Shown one piece after another: positions 11,400-24,385 of a stretch of 64,000 bases of DNA (its first letter is position 1; each line of letters starts with the position of its first letter). The DNA lies in the NCBI GenBank assembly GCA_024138025.1, contig JAMXBD010000368.1, forward strand, positions 992,001-1,056,000. The letters are read 5' to 3'. Under the pieces are notes generated by a model that worked only from the letters and a program-made list of their open reading frames with translations, was not told the origin of the DNA and made no database searches. This stretch comes from Combretum micranthum (taxonomy: Eukaryota; Streptophyta; Magnoliopsida; Myrtales; Combretaceae). A program made the translations under genes and the position numbers.

Positions 11400-14300
11400 T
11401 TAGACCATGTCTTAGAGCGTAATCAATAACTAACCACTACGTAGATATGCACTTCCCCTGGACTAGCTTCTAATTTTTTTTTTTTTTCCTTTTTACTTTG
11501 TATTGTGTTTTGAAAGAGTTGCATTGTTGCATATTTTATTATTTGAAGCACTATTTGAGAATCGTTTCAAGCTAAGGTATGACGATACAGAGCCGCATCA
11601 ATTCTTCCTCCATCAATTTCTTTTTATGAACTTGCTTATTAGTAATTATACATTTATGTTGGTTTGGTTGCAGAATTTTATGGAACAAAACATGACAAAA
11701 CCTCTAGTCACTTGTTTGGTTTCTGTTATTAATTATTGGATTAGACCCCAAAAAAAAAAAAAAAAAATCCTAAGGATGGACAAACTTTAGAAAAGTTGTT
11801 CCATATATTCCATGATATAAAAATCAAATGGACAGGATAAACAATTTCAATTTTGGAAATTCTAAAATTGTCCCCTCTTCTAGTCATCCCTTTCTTCTTT
11901 CTTCAGCAACATAATGAATTAATTAAATAAATATTATAATATAAGGGTATAATGATCAAAATATAATGTTTTATCCTATGCTTGTTTACACCGAATATCG
12001 AACAGTATAAAAATCTTTATCCAGTACCATATATATCAAAGGTAGTACAAGAGAAATGTTATGTCCAATACTCATTATACTGTGCTATTCAATTCCTCTA
12101 GTTCTATCTAATCGTTGCAACCAAATACAACCTCTGGCTTTTATGCTATAAGTAAGAACAAATACAACTCAAGTTGCAAAATTAGTTTTATCCTTTAGCA
12201 AACTGGCACTAGTTTTCCTTCGGTGAAGTACGTCTATTAAAGAATTATTCTTCAATGCATGCATTATGTAGTAGATGATAAGGATAATATAAAAAACTAA
12301 TGCGAAAACTTAAAAATTTTTAAATATTAAATATCCTTTTCATGTACAGGATTGATTGTGATCTTACACGTAGCATGTTGAAAACAATAGGAGTGCTTGG
12401 CAAAATTCATATGGTCCAGCAGCCAGCTAGTGGAGTTGTAAACTCGTAATATAATATGATTAGTTTACTCGGTCAACATCGTCACGAGTTGGTAAAAAAC
12501 AGGCCACCACATCACGCGTTTTCCGGTTAGAGATAAAAGTTTCCACTTTTCACATTGGTTGTTTTTTGTTTTTCAGTTTGAAAGTATAGCACTTTTCATT
12601 TTGCATTGGACTAAGATAGCTATTTTAAAGTGCAAGTGTTGCTAGTTTGAACAGAAATGTTCTACAAATTGTTATTTAGTGACTTGGGCTCAACTTTAGA
12701 GAAATTACTTTTCGTCTTCCTTTTGTCTTCCTCAATTCTCATCCCCCTCTCTCTGTGTTCATTTTTTGTTTTCCTTATTATTCTTGTCATGTTTGTTTTC
12801 CTTTCTTGATACCATTCCATATAAATTATTTTGCTATATTTTTTCCTTTCGCCTTATTTTTTCTCATAATTTTTTAAGGGCCCCAAACATTTAGTTACTA
12901 CTTCTAATTATGATACACACATATTTTATAATATGAAAATAGTTACGTAATCCTGACTTTCTACGTGATAATAAGACTATAGAATCGCTATCCCTTATAA
13001 AATGGTAATTAATAGCTTACATTAACATAAAATTGAGTGATAATAGAAATCCCATTCATAATCGAGTCTCTACGGTTAGACTCTATATATTCAACTTAAC
13101 CTTTTAAAGGTCAACTTAACCCTCAACAATGTATAAAAATAGTGAGGTTTATTTTAAGGTGTTTAGGAAACACTTAAGTGCTACAATTTTAGATTTATCT
13201 CAATTATTCATATTGTGCCTCCATAATATTTTGAAGAGAAGTGTCTCTCTTGTTAGTTTGCTATTTAGTTAGTGGAAGAAAATTTTAGGAGTTTACCTGA
13301 TAGATGTAGCCCAAATATATAGGTGTACTACATTAAATAGGCACATTAAATTGAACCCTAGATACACGATCCTGACAATAATTGACATATCAATTGAACA
13401 CTAGACATAAACTACATAATCCATTTGAATCGTTGAGCAGCAAAACCAAATTTAAACAATAATCCCCTCAAAAAATTCCCACTCAATCTTATTATATGTC
13501 ATAATCATATATAGTTTGACAATAGACAATTGTTCATTTCCTCTTTTAAGGTTTTTAAGTGATGAAAAAAATCTCATGTGCAACTACTAATGTTATCCTA
13601 TATCAATGTCTTGGCATAAAGACACTTTTCTTTTCATATATGATTATGCTTATTTTGTAAGTGGATCTAGTGTAGCTTCTTGTTGTGATTATGCTTGTCT
13701 TGTAAGCAAATCTACTATAACATCTTGTGGGTATAAGGAGAAGTCTAGACAACCTCTCTCTCTTCTTCTTCTTCTTTTTTATGTATGCTTATTGTTGAGA
13801 GCTCTATTTCGCTTCCATGAATGTCGATAGCAATTGTTTTTGCTTGGATTTATGCAAACCCCAAAGATTATAAAGAATGTCAAGCATGGATTCTTATATT
13901 TTCTCATGTTATAAGTTCTTTTTATTAAGTTATATCATAAAAATATAGGTTCCTTTTATTATGTTATATATATTATAAAAATGGAAGAATGTCTAATAGA
14001 GAGGAGGGGCGGGGGGAAAGAGTTCGGATGAGGAAGAAAGGAGAAGATGCCGAGTTATAAGTGGAACGAGTTATTACATGTTCCACATTGCTAAGTATTG
14101 AACAATAAGCCTTGCACTATACTATTAAAAAATTCTTGGTTGAAAAGATTAAAGTTTTATGATATTTATGAGCTAAATAGTATGGGGCCAAACTCATTTT
14201 ATTAAAATGATATTAACTATAGTAAGTAATAATATAATTAATGATGATATTTAAGAATAATTAAGGTGACAAAAACAATAACCTTAAATGGTGGTTACTC

Positions 14301-15571
14301 TATATAATACATTATCTTGTTGCCTTAGAAAACATTATTTTTATTTTATTGGATCCTGTCATGATCAATAACAATTAAAATCATATCCACTTGTTATCTT
14401 CTTACTTTTCATTTTCATTGAAATTAATTCATAGATAAACAAAAGGGAACTTAATATATGGCTTGCATCTGACTTAGGATAATGAAAAACTTACATCGTA
14501 GTTAAAACAAATGTGTGAATATATAGTCTAAAAAAACTAACAAAATTTCTCAAATAAACCATGTGTTTCTAATTCTACGCAAACTATCTTAGGTATAATT
14601 TTGTGAAAAAAATAATGTTTTGATAATTTAATTAATTTATTCTTTAATTACTCTACTGTAGACCCTATAGAAGTATGTTATTGCATGGAGAACAAATATA
14701 ATGTAGTGTTGCCATACATGAAAAATGGCCAAGATGGTAATGCAGGAGTAGTGGAATTACTATTTAGCATGTGGACTACTCACGACATGGTAGGTCTAAC
14801 AGCAACATTTTGTTGTACACAAAGCAATATAATATAGATGTAACATGTCATTTCTACTTTGGAACCTCATTTTAAGGTTGGATTAATGACTTTTGATAAT
14901 TCCCTTTCTATCCAATTCCTCCATGCCTAGTAGTAGTTGAGCATCAACATAGTTTAAAGTAAGAGTTAGTTTTTCAACTAAGTTATTAGGTTACTATGAC
15001 ATTAACGATTTTCAAGTAATGATACTTTCTAAGTTTGATAAGTCCTCCCCATATTCTTCATTGTGAAAGCAATTATTCTTTTCACCACTCAAAATGTCTA
15101 AATAAAGCTTTGTCCCAAAGCTATAAACATATGATGTAGTTGAAATTTTTCGATGCATTGCAGACTATGGTGCCATGTATCCACTACATAAGGCATATAA
15201 ACCGTTATAGAAGGGAGAGTAGAGTAAGTTTCAATAAGTTATTTCATATTATATTTACTAAGTTCCAACAATTGTACTAGTGTTTACTTGAGTCTGATTT
15301 AGCAAACACAATTTCACTAAAACAAAGTCTAAAATCTTAAGATTCAATTCAACATCTTGTGAAATATTGTTAGCTTTAGGATCACAATAGATAATTCATG
15401 TTTATATGGATCTATAACTCACAAAATTGAATCATAATATTAAAAACCATAAAACTTCCTTCCATAGAAAATGGATGAGCATTAAACAAAATAAATTGAA
15501 CTTTAAAATCAATGATAAGCTTAAAATGGAGTGATCTAAACTTGAATTTATAAAAAATTGAAGATTAGAAA

Positions 15572-15572
<1 letters not shown>
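11400..15572. other. Intergenic, no gene recognised
   Basis: Open frames here (for example 95 codons at 11503 and 74 at 13606) are short, of low complexity and resemble no family I know. The sequence is AT-rich with poly-A/T runs. No LTR, TIR or RNA gene was recognised. Confidence 0.4.

Positions 15573-15604
<32 letters not shown>
15573..15604 (+). repeat. (TC)n microsatellite
   Basis: An interrupted run of TC dinucleotides (ATCTCTCTCTCTCTC, TTC, then TCTCTCTC). Confidence 0.85.
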
Positions 15605-15605
<1 letters not shown>

Positions 15606-15782
15606 TACCCTAAAGAGAAACCTAGAAGTTTAACAAAATTTCTATGTAGCGCATTTTGATAAGTAAAGTGACTTCATTCTTGAATTCTAATCCTTCTTTT
15701 CTAGAGCCTCTTAGCAACCTATTCACTGCAAGTAGTTGTCCATTAGGAAGACTACTGTAGACATATAAAGAAATAAGTCAAA

Positions 15783-16160
15783 AGGGTAAATTATGTCGAA
15801 AGTTATCAACATTTGAGGGTAAGTTCATTTAAGGTATCAATGTTTCAAGTAGTTAAAAAGTGGAATAAACGTTTAGAATAAATTCATTTAAAATATTAAT
15901 GTCTCAAATGGTTAAGAAGAGGTATTAACGTTTTGCAAAGTAAGTCAAATAAGGTATTAATAATTAACTACTACTGAAAATTATCAAAACTAAATTGAAA
16001 ACTAATGAAAACTCTAATACCTTAAATGAACTTTGTGTAACTTGATACTTCATTTGATTCACTTTGTAAAATTTTAATTCCTCTTTTTAATCACTTAAAT
16101 GTTGATGCTTCGAAATAAATCACCCTTTAAATATTGATACCTTCTAGTGTAATTATCCCA
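15783..16160. mobile_element. Second GGGTAAATTA-family foldback MITE
   Basis: It starts AGGGTAAATTATGTCGAAAG and ends ...CCTTCTAGTGTAATTATCCC, whose complement is GGGATAATTACACTAGAAGG. Long complementary arms contain GTATCAATGTTTCAAGTAG on one side and its diverged mate on the other. The terminal motif and internal phrases (TTAAAAAG, GTTAA..) are shared with the element at 3231-3516, so this is an older member of that family. No convincing target duplication was found. Confidence 0.55.
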
Positions 16161-16389
16161 AATAAAAAAAATTCATATTTTGTAGATAAAAATTTTGAAA
16201 TTCATTTAAGTCTATGAGGAAAAATCTATCCACATAAACTTATTTTCGAAAAGATTCTCTTTCAAGTATTCAATAAACATCTTTGGTAAAAAAAGAAAAA
16301 AGAAAAAAGAGGTAATTAATAAATGTAAAAAAAATTACTGTGTTTATATTATACATAAGACTACAAATAATCTAAGTCAAGCAAAATTT

Positions 16390-16920
16390 CTAAAGGCTCA
16401 TAGTCAACTCATTTAAAATTACCAAGCTCATGTTTGAGCTAAACTTCTAATCAAACTTGAAATTCAGGTTCAAGCTTGGTTCTTTGAGATGGGTGGACTT
16501 TATTTTGAGCTCGAGCTAAGCTTACAAATCAATCTCGAGTTAAGCTTAAATAACTCATGTGTGCTTTGGCTAATGCATGGCTTGCCATCCGTGCAATGCT
16601 AACATATAAAATAAAGTCAAATCTTGGATAGTAAATATACAGTAAAAATAAATAGATCTATCTATAATTAAGAGGAAAAAACTTGATTTAACTTTTTCAC
16701 ATATTGATTTTTATTAACCCAAATATCAAGATAAAAATTACAAATATATTGCACATATATATATATATATTTCAAATGTAGATTTTTTTTATTACATACT
16801 ATATATATATATATATTGTTTTATTAAAAAAAAAACTCAAGATGATTTCCCAAGCTGGCTCAAGATTGGCTTGTTAAAATAAACAAGTTTTATTTTGAGC
16901 TCAATTTTGACAAGTTTTTA
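16390..16920. repeat. Degenerate GAGCTC/AAGCTT-rich repeat
   Basis: This stretch is rich in GAGCTCGAGCTAAGCTT-type phrases in both orientations. It resembles a decayed version of the hAT-like MITE at 60289-60901, but recognisable termini are missing. It abuts the kinase fragment of the CRK pseudogene. Confidence 0.35.
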
Positions 16921-17130
16921 CTAGTTAAGCCAACAGAGTATGATTAGCTCTTCAATGTGTTTGTGAAATTCATTATATAAAGTGAGATTCTTGACCTTGT
17001 TAATAGCTCCAAATCCATCTAGTCCAAGTTTGTTATCATTGTTAAACTTATTAGTTGCAGCTTCAATAGCGGCCAGATCATTGTGTACACATTCTACATT
17101 GCAAACTTCATATGTGACTTCAATACGTAG
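16921..17130 (-). pseudogene. CRK pseudogene, kinase exon fragment
   Basis: The frame reads NDLAAIEAATNKFNNDNKLG followed by LDGFGAINKV. This is the same part of the kinase as exon 3 of the gene at 289-410 ([20 protein letters not shown]). The ATP loop has lost its second glycine (GLDGFG for GQGGFG) and VYK has become INK. The text after NKV does not match a kinase and no further exon follows to the left, so this is a relic. Intron sequence beyond it (17137-17260) still resembles 420-560 next to the intact exon. Confidence 0.75.
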
Positions 17131-17754
17131 AAACAAGAGAAAATAATTGAGTCATATAATTGCATTATGAATAAGGATACTAAATTTTTGTGAAAATAAT
17201 AGACATATATTCCTCCAACATGTTCTCTCCTGCAGTTAATTATAAGAAGTCGCACGATAGATACAAGAAGTTGCAAATTAATAAAAACTCTCGAAATTCT
17301 ATAAAATGCAAGAAGCAGCTCATAGGATCAGTATTGATCGTATAGTTCTTTTTTTCAACTAGGTTCATATTAAACTTAATCATAATTAGTTCTAGCTAAA
17401 AATAGCAAAAGTAGTGACAAATTTGGGAGAAATCGTCCATTTTTTAATTAAATGAAATAAACAGGTTGCACTAAGAAGAAAAGAAACTGATGATTAATTT
17501 GGATACTTTTGGGAATAAGAAATCAGGTCATCACAACAACATCAATTATGTCCAAATAATTGTGATAATGATAATGATACATACCTATGTGGGACCAATA
17601 GTAATAGGATAATGTTAGAAAAAATGAATAGACCTCAGAAGTTTCGATAGTGCTAGAATGTTATAGGGCTGGATTAATTAGTAGTAGGTACATACTTATT
17701 ATACCTAGCATGTATCTATGTAGTGGCATACAAGTGCTCATAAACAATATTAAC
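17131..17754 (-). other. Intron remnant of the CRK pseudogene
   Basis: Non-coding sequence between the kinase fragment and the DUF26 fragment. Parts align to introns 1 and 2 of the gene on the left. I found no equivalent of the transmembrane exon. Confidence 0.5.
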
Positions 17755-18015
17755 CTCTCGTTTGAGTATCGTAATATATAGTTTTCATTATACAAAATAG
17801 CTTGCTTATCGTTAGGACAACGTAGTCTAAGCTCATAAACAGAGGTGTAATGGCAAGTCTGATAGGCCTAGGGTGGTTGATCACCTCGACACAACAACGT
17901 TAGGGGTTTTGGAGTTTTGATTAGTAGGTAGAAGCGTTGAAGAATCCATAGATATCTAGTTGTGATTGGTAGGCACTATTGTTGCTAGTGAAGTTTGAGC
18001 ATCTTCCATAAGGAA
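17755..18015 (-). pseudogene. CRK pseudogene, DUF26 exon fragment
   Basis: The fragment reads GRCSNFTSNNSAYQSQLD, matching AGCSNLTSNSAYQSQLD of the intact exon 1. Further on are diverged equivalents of the first cysteine motif region and of the text before and after it (for example CCTAACGATAAGCAAGC for CCTAACGACAAACAAGC). The frame is broken and a segment is deleted. The fragment ends abruptly at 18015, where the CACTA terminus begins. The part encoding the signal peptide is therefore missing or displaced beyond the transposon. Confidence 0.75.
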
Positions 18016-18255
18016 CACTAGTAAAAAAATTGACATAGGATGCCAAATAAGGAAGCAAAATTCATCTCTTAAAGAATCAAAGGAGAATTTTGCCTCCTAG
18101 GACCAAAATGAGGCGAATTTTGCCTTATCTAATCAGCAGATGATATAAAATTCACCGCTGACTAGGACGATGAGGCGAAATTCACCTTTTCATCCTAGTC
18201 AACGACGAATTTCGCCTCATCTACTAACTAGATGGGGCGAAATTCGCCTCACTTA
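18016..18255 (+). repeat. CACTA terminal repeat and subterminal GGCGAAWTTCGCC motifs
   Basis: The terminus is CACTAGTAAAAAAATTGACAT. Within the next 240 bp are five variants of the palindromic motif GGCGAATTTCGCC, at 18081, 18111, 18172, 18206 and 18234, in both orientations. In characterised CACTA elements, arrays of this sort bind the element-encoded regulatory protein and define transposition ends. The role here is inferred from position. Confidence 0.75.
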
Positions 18256-18545
18256 AATTCCTATAAAACGCACACTCGCCCTCTCCTCTCTCTCACCCAC
18301 TCAATCCCACTCATTCTCACTCTCTCACACACACATATATCGCTCTCTTTCCCGCCCCCTCTAGCCCCTTTCCCGCTCACTCACTCTCTTTCACACACAT
18401 ACTCCCACCCCCTCCCAGCCCCTTTCTCGCTCCCTCTCTCCCTGTGACACACACACACATCTCTTTCAATCGGGAGAAAAAAAAAGTCCTCCTAATTCTC
18501 TCTATCTTAACGTACACAGCAAATCTGTCTCTCTTTTTCTCTCTA
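18256..18545 (+). promoter_or_regulatory. CACTA leader, pyrimidine-rich
   Basis: A C/T-rich stretch (CTCTCTCAC, CACACACA, TCTCTCTC) sits directly inside the terminus. It contains CCTATAAAACGC at about 18261-18272, a reasonable TATA box for the transposase transcript. The 71-codon open frame over it is low-complexity and probably not translated. Confidence 0.4.
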
Positions 18546-18713
18546 TCTTGTTTAAATTTTTTATGCTATTATTTTTATAGTAAAATTGGTTTTTGAATTA
18601 TATTTTGATTTTCATGCAGGTAACTGATAAATTGTATTACTTTGATCGGATATTTGGAGTACTACAATCACCGAAAGGTTAGTTTAGTTTTTTTTTTAAA
18701 TTTAATTTTAAGT

Positions 18714-19410
18714 ATTTAAATGCTAGTAGTTATATATTTATTGATTAATATGTATTTAATTTATAGTTATGTGTTTTTTGTTAGTAATTAAAAAATATTA
18801 TATATATTTAGAATGTAATAATTACATATTATTATTCAATATATGTTTATTATGTTTAATAGCATGACACATAGGTTAAATATAAATATTCAAATGTTAA
18901 TATTTATATGTTTATCAATTAATGTATGTTGAATTTATAGTTATGCATTTATTGTTAGTAATTGAAAAAAATTATATATATATATACATAATTAGGATCA
19001 AGTAATTATATATTATTTAGTATCTGTTTATTGTGTTTAACTTAATGACACGTAGAATAAGTGTAATTATTAAAATGCTTGTACTTATATATTTACAAAT
19101 TAATGTATAGTTTATGTATAGTTATATATTTCTTGTTAGTAATTAAAAAAATTATATATATATTTAGTATGTAGTAATTACATATTATTATCTAATACGT
19201 GTGTATTGTGTTTAACTTCTTAACACGTAGATTAAATATAATTATTTAAATACTAGTATTTATATATTTATTAATTAATGCATGTTGAATTTGTAGTCAT
19301 GTATTTTCTTGTTAGTGATTAAAATATATATATATATATATATATATTTAGGATTTACCAATTATATATTATAATATAACAAATGTGTATTATGTTTAGT
19401 TGCATATGTG
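18714..19410 (+). repeat. Four-copy tandem repeat of about 177 bp in the CACTA leader
   Basis: Units begin near 18714, 18887, 19067 and 19243. Each has, in order, ATTTAAATGCTAGTA-like text, TTATATATTTATTAATTAATGTATG, ATAGTTATGTATTTCTTGTTAGTAATT, an (AT)n stretch, AATTACATATTATTAT and TGTTTATTGTGTTTAA with ATGACACGTAGAT. The array lies between the leader and the first transposase codons, probably within a 5' intron. Confidence 0.7.
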
Positions 19411-19534
19411 TAGAGTTTAATAATATGTTAATTTAACAGATGGTGTTCCAATATTAGATGCGTAGATACTTATAGGGGAATTATCTTATGTGAATAAGAT
19501 GTGGTAATTAATTAAATGCAAATTTAGGATGTCT

Positions 19535-22500
19535 ATGTGAACTTGGCATATGACACGTGATTTGACAACTTCGCAATATAGAAATGGGGTTAGAGAATTT
19601 TTACAAGCTGCTGTGAACCATAGGAGGGCAGATGGATTGATCAGATGCCCTTCTAGAGATTGTCTCAATAATTCATGGCAATCTATTCACATTATTGAGT
19701 ATCATCTCCTCAAGAGGGGAATGGCTTGGACATACTCCCTTTGGATTTTTCACGTTGAGGATATAGATGATATAGGATAAATGATAATATTGTCATAGAT
19801 GAATGGAGTAATCCACTTGAATACACGCACTTCAAAGAAGCAAATCCAAAACTTTTGGAAGACATTGCCACTAACATGAGTGATCCTGATGGAGATGATG
19901 TTGATAGCGAAGATGAAAGTAGTATCTTTGATGGAGAGCAGTGGACTAGAATGTTTGAAAAAGCAAAGAGCCTGATGTACCCGGGCTGTACAAAGTTCTC
20001 TTTATTATCAACAGTACTTCAAATGATAAATCTAAAGATTGAAGGTAAGCACTCAATGAAGTCATTCAACAATTGGCTTGAGTTAATAATAAGTTCGTTA
20101 CCTACAGACAATTTGTTACCGTCATCATACTACGAAGTATGAATGCTTTTGAAGCAGTAAGGCATGGGTGCAAACACGATCTATGCATGCAAAAATGATT
20201 ACATGTTGTTTCAAAAAGAATTAAAAAATCTTGATAAATGCTCAATGTGCGGAGAAAGAAGATCGAAACTTCATTCAATGAAACAAAAAACAGTACTGGT
20301 TAAGGTTTTGCGACATTTTCCATTAATTACAAGATTACAATGGCTATTCATATGCCAAAAGATGACTCTAGAGATGAGATGGCACAAAGAAAAGTATATA
20401 TCGGTGGAAGGCCTGTTGAGGCATCTCGTGGATTCCGAACAGTGGAAGAGATTCGATGGCAAATATCCTTTGTTCGCATCAAACCCCCAAAATGTGCGAT
20501 GAAGACTTACCACCGATGGGTTTAATCCATATGCAAACATGAGCACAACATACAACATGTGGCCAATTATTATGTTAGTATACAATGTTCCACCATGGAG
20601 ATGCATGAAGTATCTATATACGATGATGTCTCTTTTAATACTGGGGCCAAAATCACTTGGTAAAGACATTGATGTGTATTTACAACCCCTATTAGAAGAG
20701 CTAGAAGAACTTTTGGCAAGTGGGGTGAAAACACATGATGTTGTAGAAAGATAGACATTTTAAATGCATGCTACATTGTTATGGACTATTAACGATTTCA
20801 CAGCTTACGGTGACATATCAGGCTGGATGACCAAAGGTTACAAGGAATGTCCTATATATAATGTCGACTGCATGAGCGGGCATTCAAATAGTAAGTTTCA
20901 CTACATGAGGCATAGATGGTTCCTACCTTCAAGACATAGATGGCGCCGCGATGGTGTAAGTATCAACGACACCATGGAAACGAAAGCCTAGCCAAGGGAT
21001 TTCACCAGGGCAGACATTATGGATCAATTGAGTCGATATGAGCATGTCATATTGGGAATTGCAAGAGCGGATTTTGTCGTCGAAGAAATGAAGACGGCAT
21101 AAACTGGTGTAAGAAGAGTCTGCTCTTTCGGTTGCCATATTGGAGTGAACTACACATACAACACAACCTTGACGTGATACACATTGAAAGAATGTATGTG
21201 ACAACCTGGTAGGGACTATTGTTGGTCTTAAAGGCAAGTTAAAAGACACAGATAAGGCGAGATTCACCCTCTAGGAAATGGGTATTCATTCTGGCTACAC
21301 CTGCAGGAACGTGGTGGACGCATATTTAAGCCACCTGTTGCATATACACTGTCCACTCAGGAATTGAGAGAGGTATGTAACTCAATTAAGTATGTGAATA
21401 TGCCAAATGGTTATGCTTCTAATATATCATCTTGCTTAGGTGCGAATGAAGTAAGTTTGAGAGGTTTGAAGAGCTACGATTGTCATGTTCTATTGTAACG
21501 GATACTTTCGGTAGTCATTCGTGGGGTGGTCGATAAACGAGTTTATGACGTTATATGTGATGTATCTCTTTTTTCCAAGGAATTGACTGCTAAAGAACTC
21601 CATGTAAATTTACTAGAGTCATTGGAAAAAATAATTATCCTAACTCTTTGCAAGTTAGAGATGATATTTCCTCCTGCTTTTTTACATAACGATCCATTTA
21701 GCCATGCACCTTTCGAGAGAAGCACACATGTGTGGCGCAGTATTTGATGTAACTTATTAAAAGATACATGGGAGTTCTCAAGGGAGATTTACGGAACAGG
21801 TCAAGACTAGAGGGTTCCATTACCGAGTCATATGTTGTGAGGGAGAGCATTCAATTTTGCTCACTGTATTTCGAGAATATGAACTTAAGAATAAATAGGC
21901 TCTACCGATAGTGGGATGAACCATAGGATGAAGGTTCATCGTCATCATTTCGAGTATTCGCACAGCCCATACATTCAATAGGTGCATGCACTATATCATG
22001 CTCGGATGTAGAACTCAACAGAATGCATTGGACAGTATTGAATAATTGCGAGGAGGTGCAACCATTTATAAGGTATGTTCTATCATTTGCATTCATTTAT
22101 GACCTAATAACACGATAATTTAACCATTTCTTAAGGTGTAATTTTAATGGGATTACTTACAAGGAGTTCGAGCATGAACTAATAGCATGTGGAGCATGCA
22201 ATGTGGGAGGAATAGCATGTAAACAACTTACTCAAAACTTCAAAAACAGAAATTCGTAGATGATGACTACATGTTAATTTAGTCATTCTCGTCCTTTGCA
22301 GATTAGGCAACACACGTCTGTCTATAGGCAACAGTTGTCAGAAGATCCAAACTTAGGTTGGGGCCCAGATATTCAGTGATATAGCTATAACACTTGTATC
22401 GTGAACGGTGTCTGATACAACACAGAAGTGAAGGAGGCATGGTTAAGATCATAGAATAGCAGTGTGTACGTCGTTAGGGCAGATGGGGGACAAAAAATAA

Positions 22501-22598
22501 CATTTTATGGAGTTCTTACAAAAGTCATCCAACTAAATTATGTTGGGTCCAGGCAAGTTTTTTTATTTGGATGCAGGTGAAATGATACAGACAGGGAT
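19535..22598 (+). pseudogene. CACTA TNPD-type transposase, first part
   Basis: Domains in order: a transposase-associated N-terminal domain (YRNGVREFLQAAVNHR, IRCPSRDCLNN, 19550-19780); the TNPD core (LMYPGCTKFSLLSTVL, about 19975; CSMCGERRSK; VLRHFPLITRLQWLF; NMWPIIMLVYNVPPW; DIDVYLQPLLEELEELL; ATLLWTINDFTAYGDISGW, to about 21000); a DUF4218-like region (CKLEMIFPPAFLHND, 21526-21747); and the start of a DUF4216-like region (YGVLTKVIQLNYVGS, about 22500). At least six stops or frame changes interrupt it, so it cannot make transposase. The DUF4216 frame is cut at 22598 and resumes at 36360. TNPD normally binds and cuts the element ends in the nucleus. Confidence 0.85.
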
Positions 22599-22980
22599 TG
22601 TCATGCCCCGAAGGTATCCTAAATGTGGCAGTCCATCGTACACAATATTAAAGCCTAGAAATGACCACCTCAGTCATGCGAAGGCTTCCATACTATGTAC
22701 AAGGCGTCTAACACATAGAGGAGACACATTGGAGAGATACATTTTATATTGATACAACTTGAGTAACAATGTAAAGGAAATACAATTCACTATACTTCAT
22801 ATACAATTCATCCACAGATTTCACTACACAAACTATTACAAGACAATTCATAACACCCAGCTAATATCTTCAAGCGTTCTTGCTTCTTATTGAAATCCCG
22901 AAGTTATATTCGGCTCTAACCATCTCGGTCTCCAAGGAGCATTCTCCCGTCAACCTGTTTATTCAAACATCTATTGGGGT

Positions 22981-23206
22981 ATAAGCTACACTAGCTTAGT
23001 GAGAGTTCTCTTAATTTCGTACCATAACAAGCAAGTTATAATTCATCTATATGCTATGCATGAACAAACACATGAGCAGACAAGCATATGACTATAAGCT
23101 ACACTAGCTTAGTGAGAGTTCTCTTAATTTCGTACCATAACAAGCAAGTTATAATTCATTCATATGCTATGCATGAACAAACACATGAGCAGACAAGCAT
23201 ATGACT
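22981..23206 (+). repeat. 113 bp tandem duplication
   Basis: Unit 1 is 22981-23093 and unit 2 is 23094-23206, starting with ATAAGCTACACTAGCTTAG and ending GCATATGACT. They are almost identical apart from ATTCATCTATATGC versus ATTCATTCATATGC. This is a recent duplication inside the solo LTR. Confidence 0.9.
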
Positions 23207-24385
23207 TTCCGGTAGCCATATGTGAATGGATTTATGCCCTCCATTCGGGGTTAGGATGGTCCATAAGACATGCAACTATAATTCCAATCTTGAGTGGGGT
23301 GGTCTATAAGTCATGCAACCATAATCCCAATCTCTTTCTCTTGTTGTTTTATGTAGTTGATTCAAGTGCTTACATCACTACCGTTAACTTAAGTGATTTC
23401 GCATCCTCAATATTAACATTGGCCCATTCGCCATCCACTAATATACTTTTGTCCCACCAAAGGTATATTAGCCTATGCAATTTGACTTAATATGTGATAT
23501 ACATATACAATTTATTCATATAATCGTGGCATGTTAATTATGTAGGTTAAGAGCGATCATAGAGAATTTCAAACAAGTCAAGTCTATGCTAACTCATACA
23601 ATGATTTTACAACAAGTCTCGCCTTGATATACTTATCATTCATTCAACCAAGATTATGTCATAACTTATCGTCATTTTATCTTTTCCTAATTCTAATGCA
23701 ACTAGCTACAAGCACAATCAAGATAACAAAATAAGAGGAAAACTTACTCGGCCATTGGATTACCGGTCTCTTAGTAAAAGTAATCCGGTAGTAGGGAATT
23801 ATCGATTTCGGGGTCACCTAAAAGGAAGAAATACTCAAATGAGTATTTCTACTCAAATCTAATCCATTCTATCTCATACAAACAATCAAATTTGTAATTC
23901 TCGTCCTAAGTCGGAATTCCAACTTAAAACGGCCATAACTTGGTTGTTTTAACTCGGAATTTAGCAAATTATATATCGATTTCTATCTACTTCGAAAGAT
24001 CTATCTATTTCTAATATTAAATTTAAGTTTCGAAAACTTTGAAGTCTTGAAAAGATTGGATCAGATCAGAACAGTAGCAAATTCCAATTCCGAAAAATAG
24101 TTTTGTAAATGTTTGTAATGTTCCTATTATATAGATCAACTATACATGCAATGTTGATGATTTCCTATCATGAATGGCATGTTATGAGCTTGATGTATGC
24201 ATGCTTTTGTCAATATTTTCTAAAAGGAGATTTTAGAAACTTTTTATTTGTAAGATTCCATGGCTATTTTCTTTTAAGAAAACTAGTTTCTTAACTTTGA
24301 TCATTTCCATTTGTTTTGGATTTATTTCTTAAGAAAATATAATTATCCTTGTTAAAATTGAGTCTTCATTATATCTATTACTTAT

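Noticed and set aside
18232..18447. 71-codon frame rich in Ser, Leu, Pro and His
   Set aside because: Low-complexity translation of a TC/CA-rich leader; no start context or family.
20271..20758. Minus-strand frames of 132 and 62 codons
   Set aside because: Antisense of the CACTA TNPD core, which is recognised on the plus strand.
23164..23490. 108-codon plus-strand frame
   Set aside because: It lies in the solo LTR, overlaps the 113 bp tandem duplication and matches no family.
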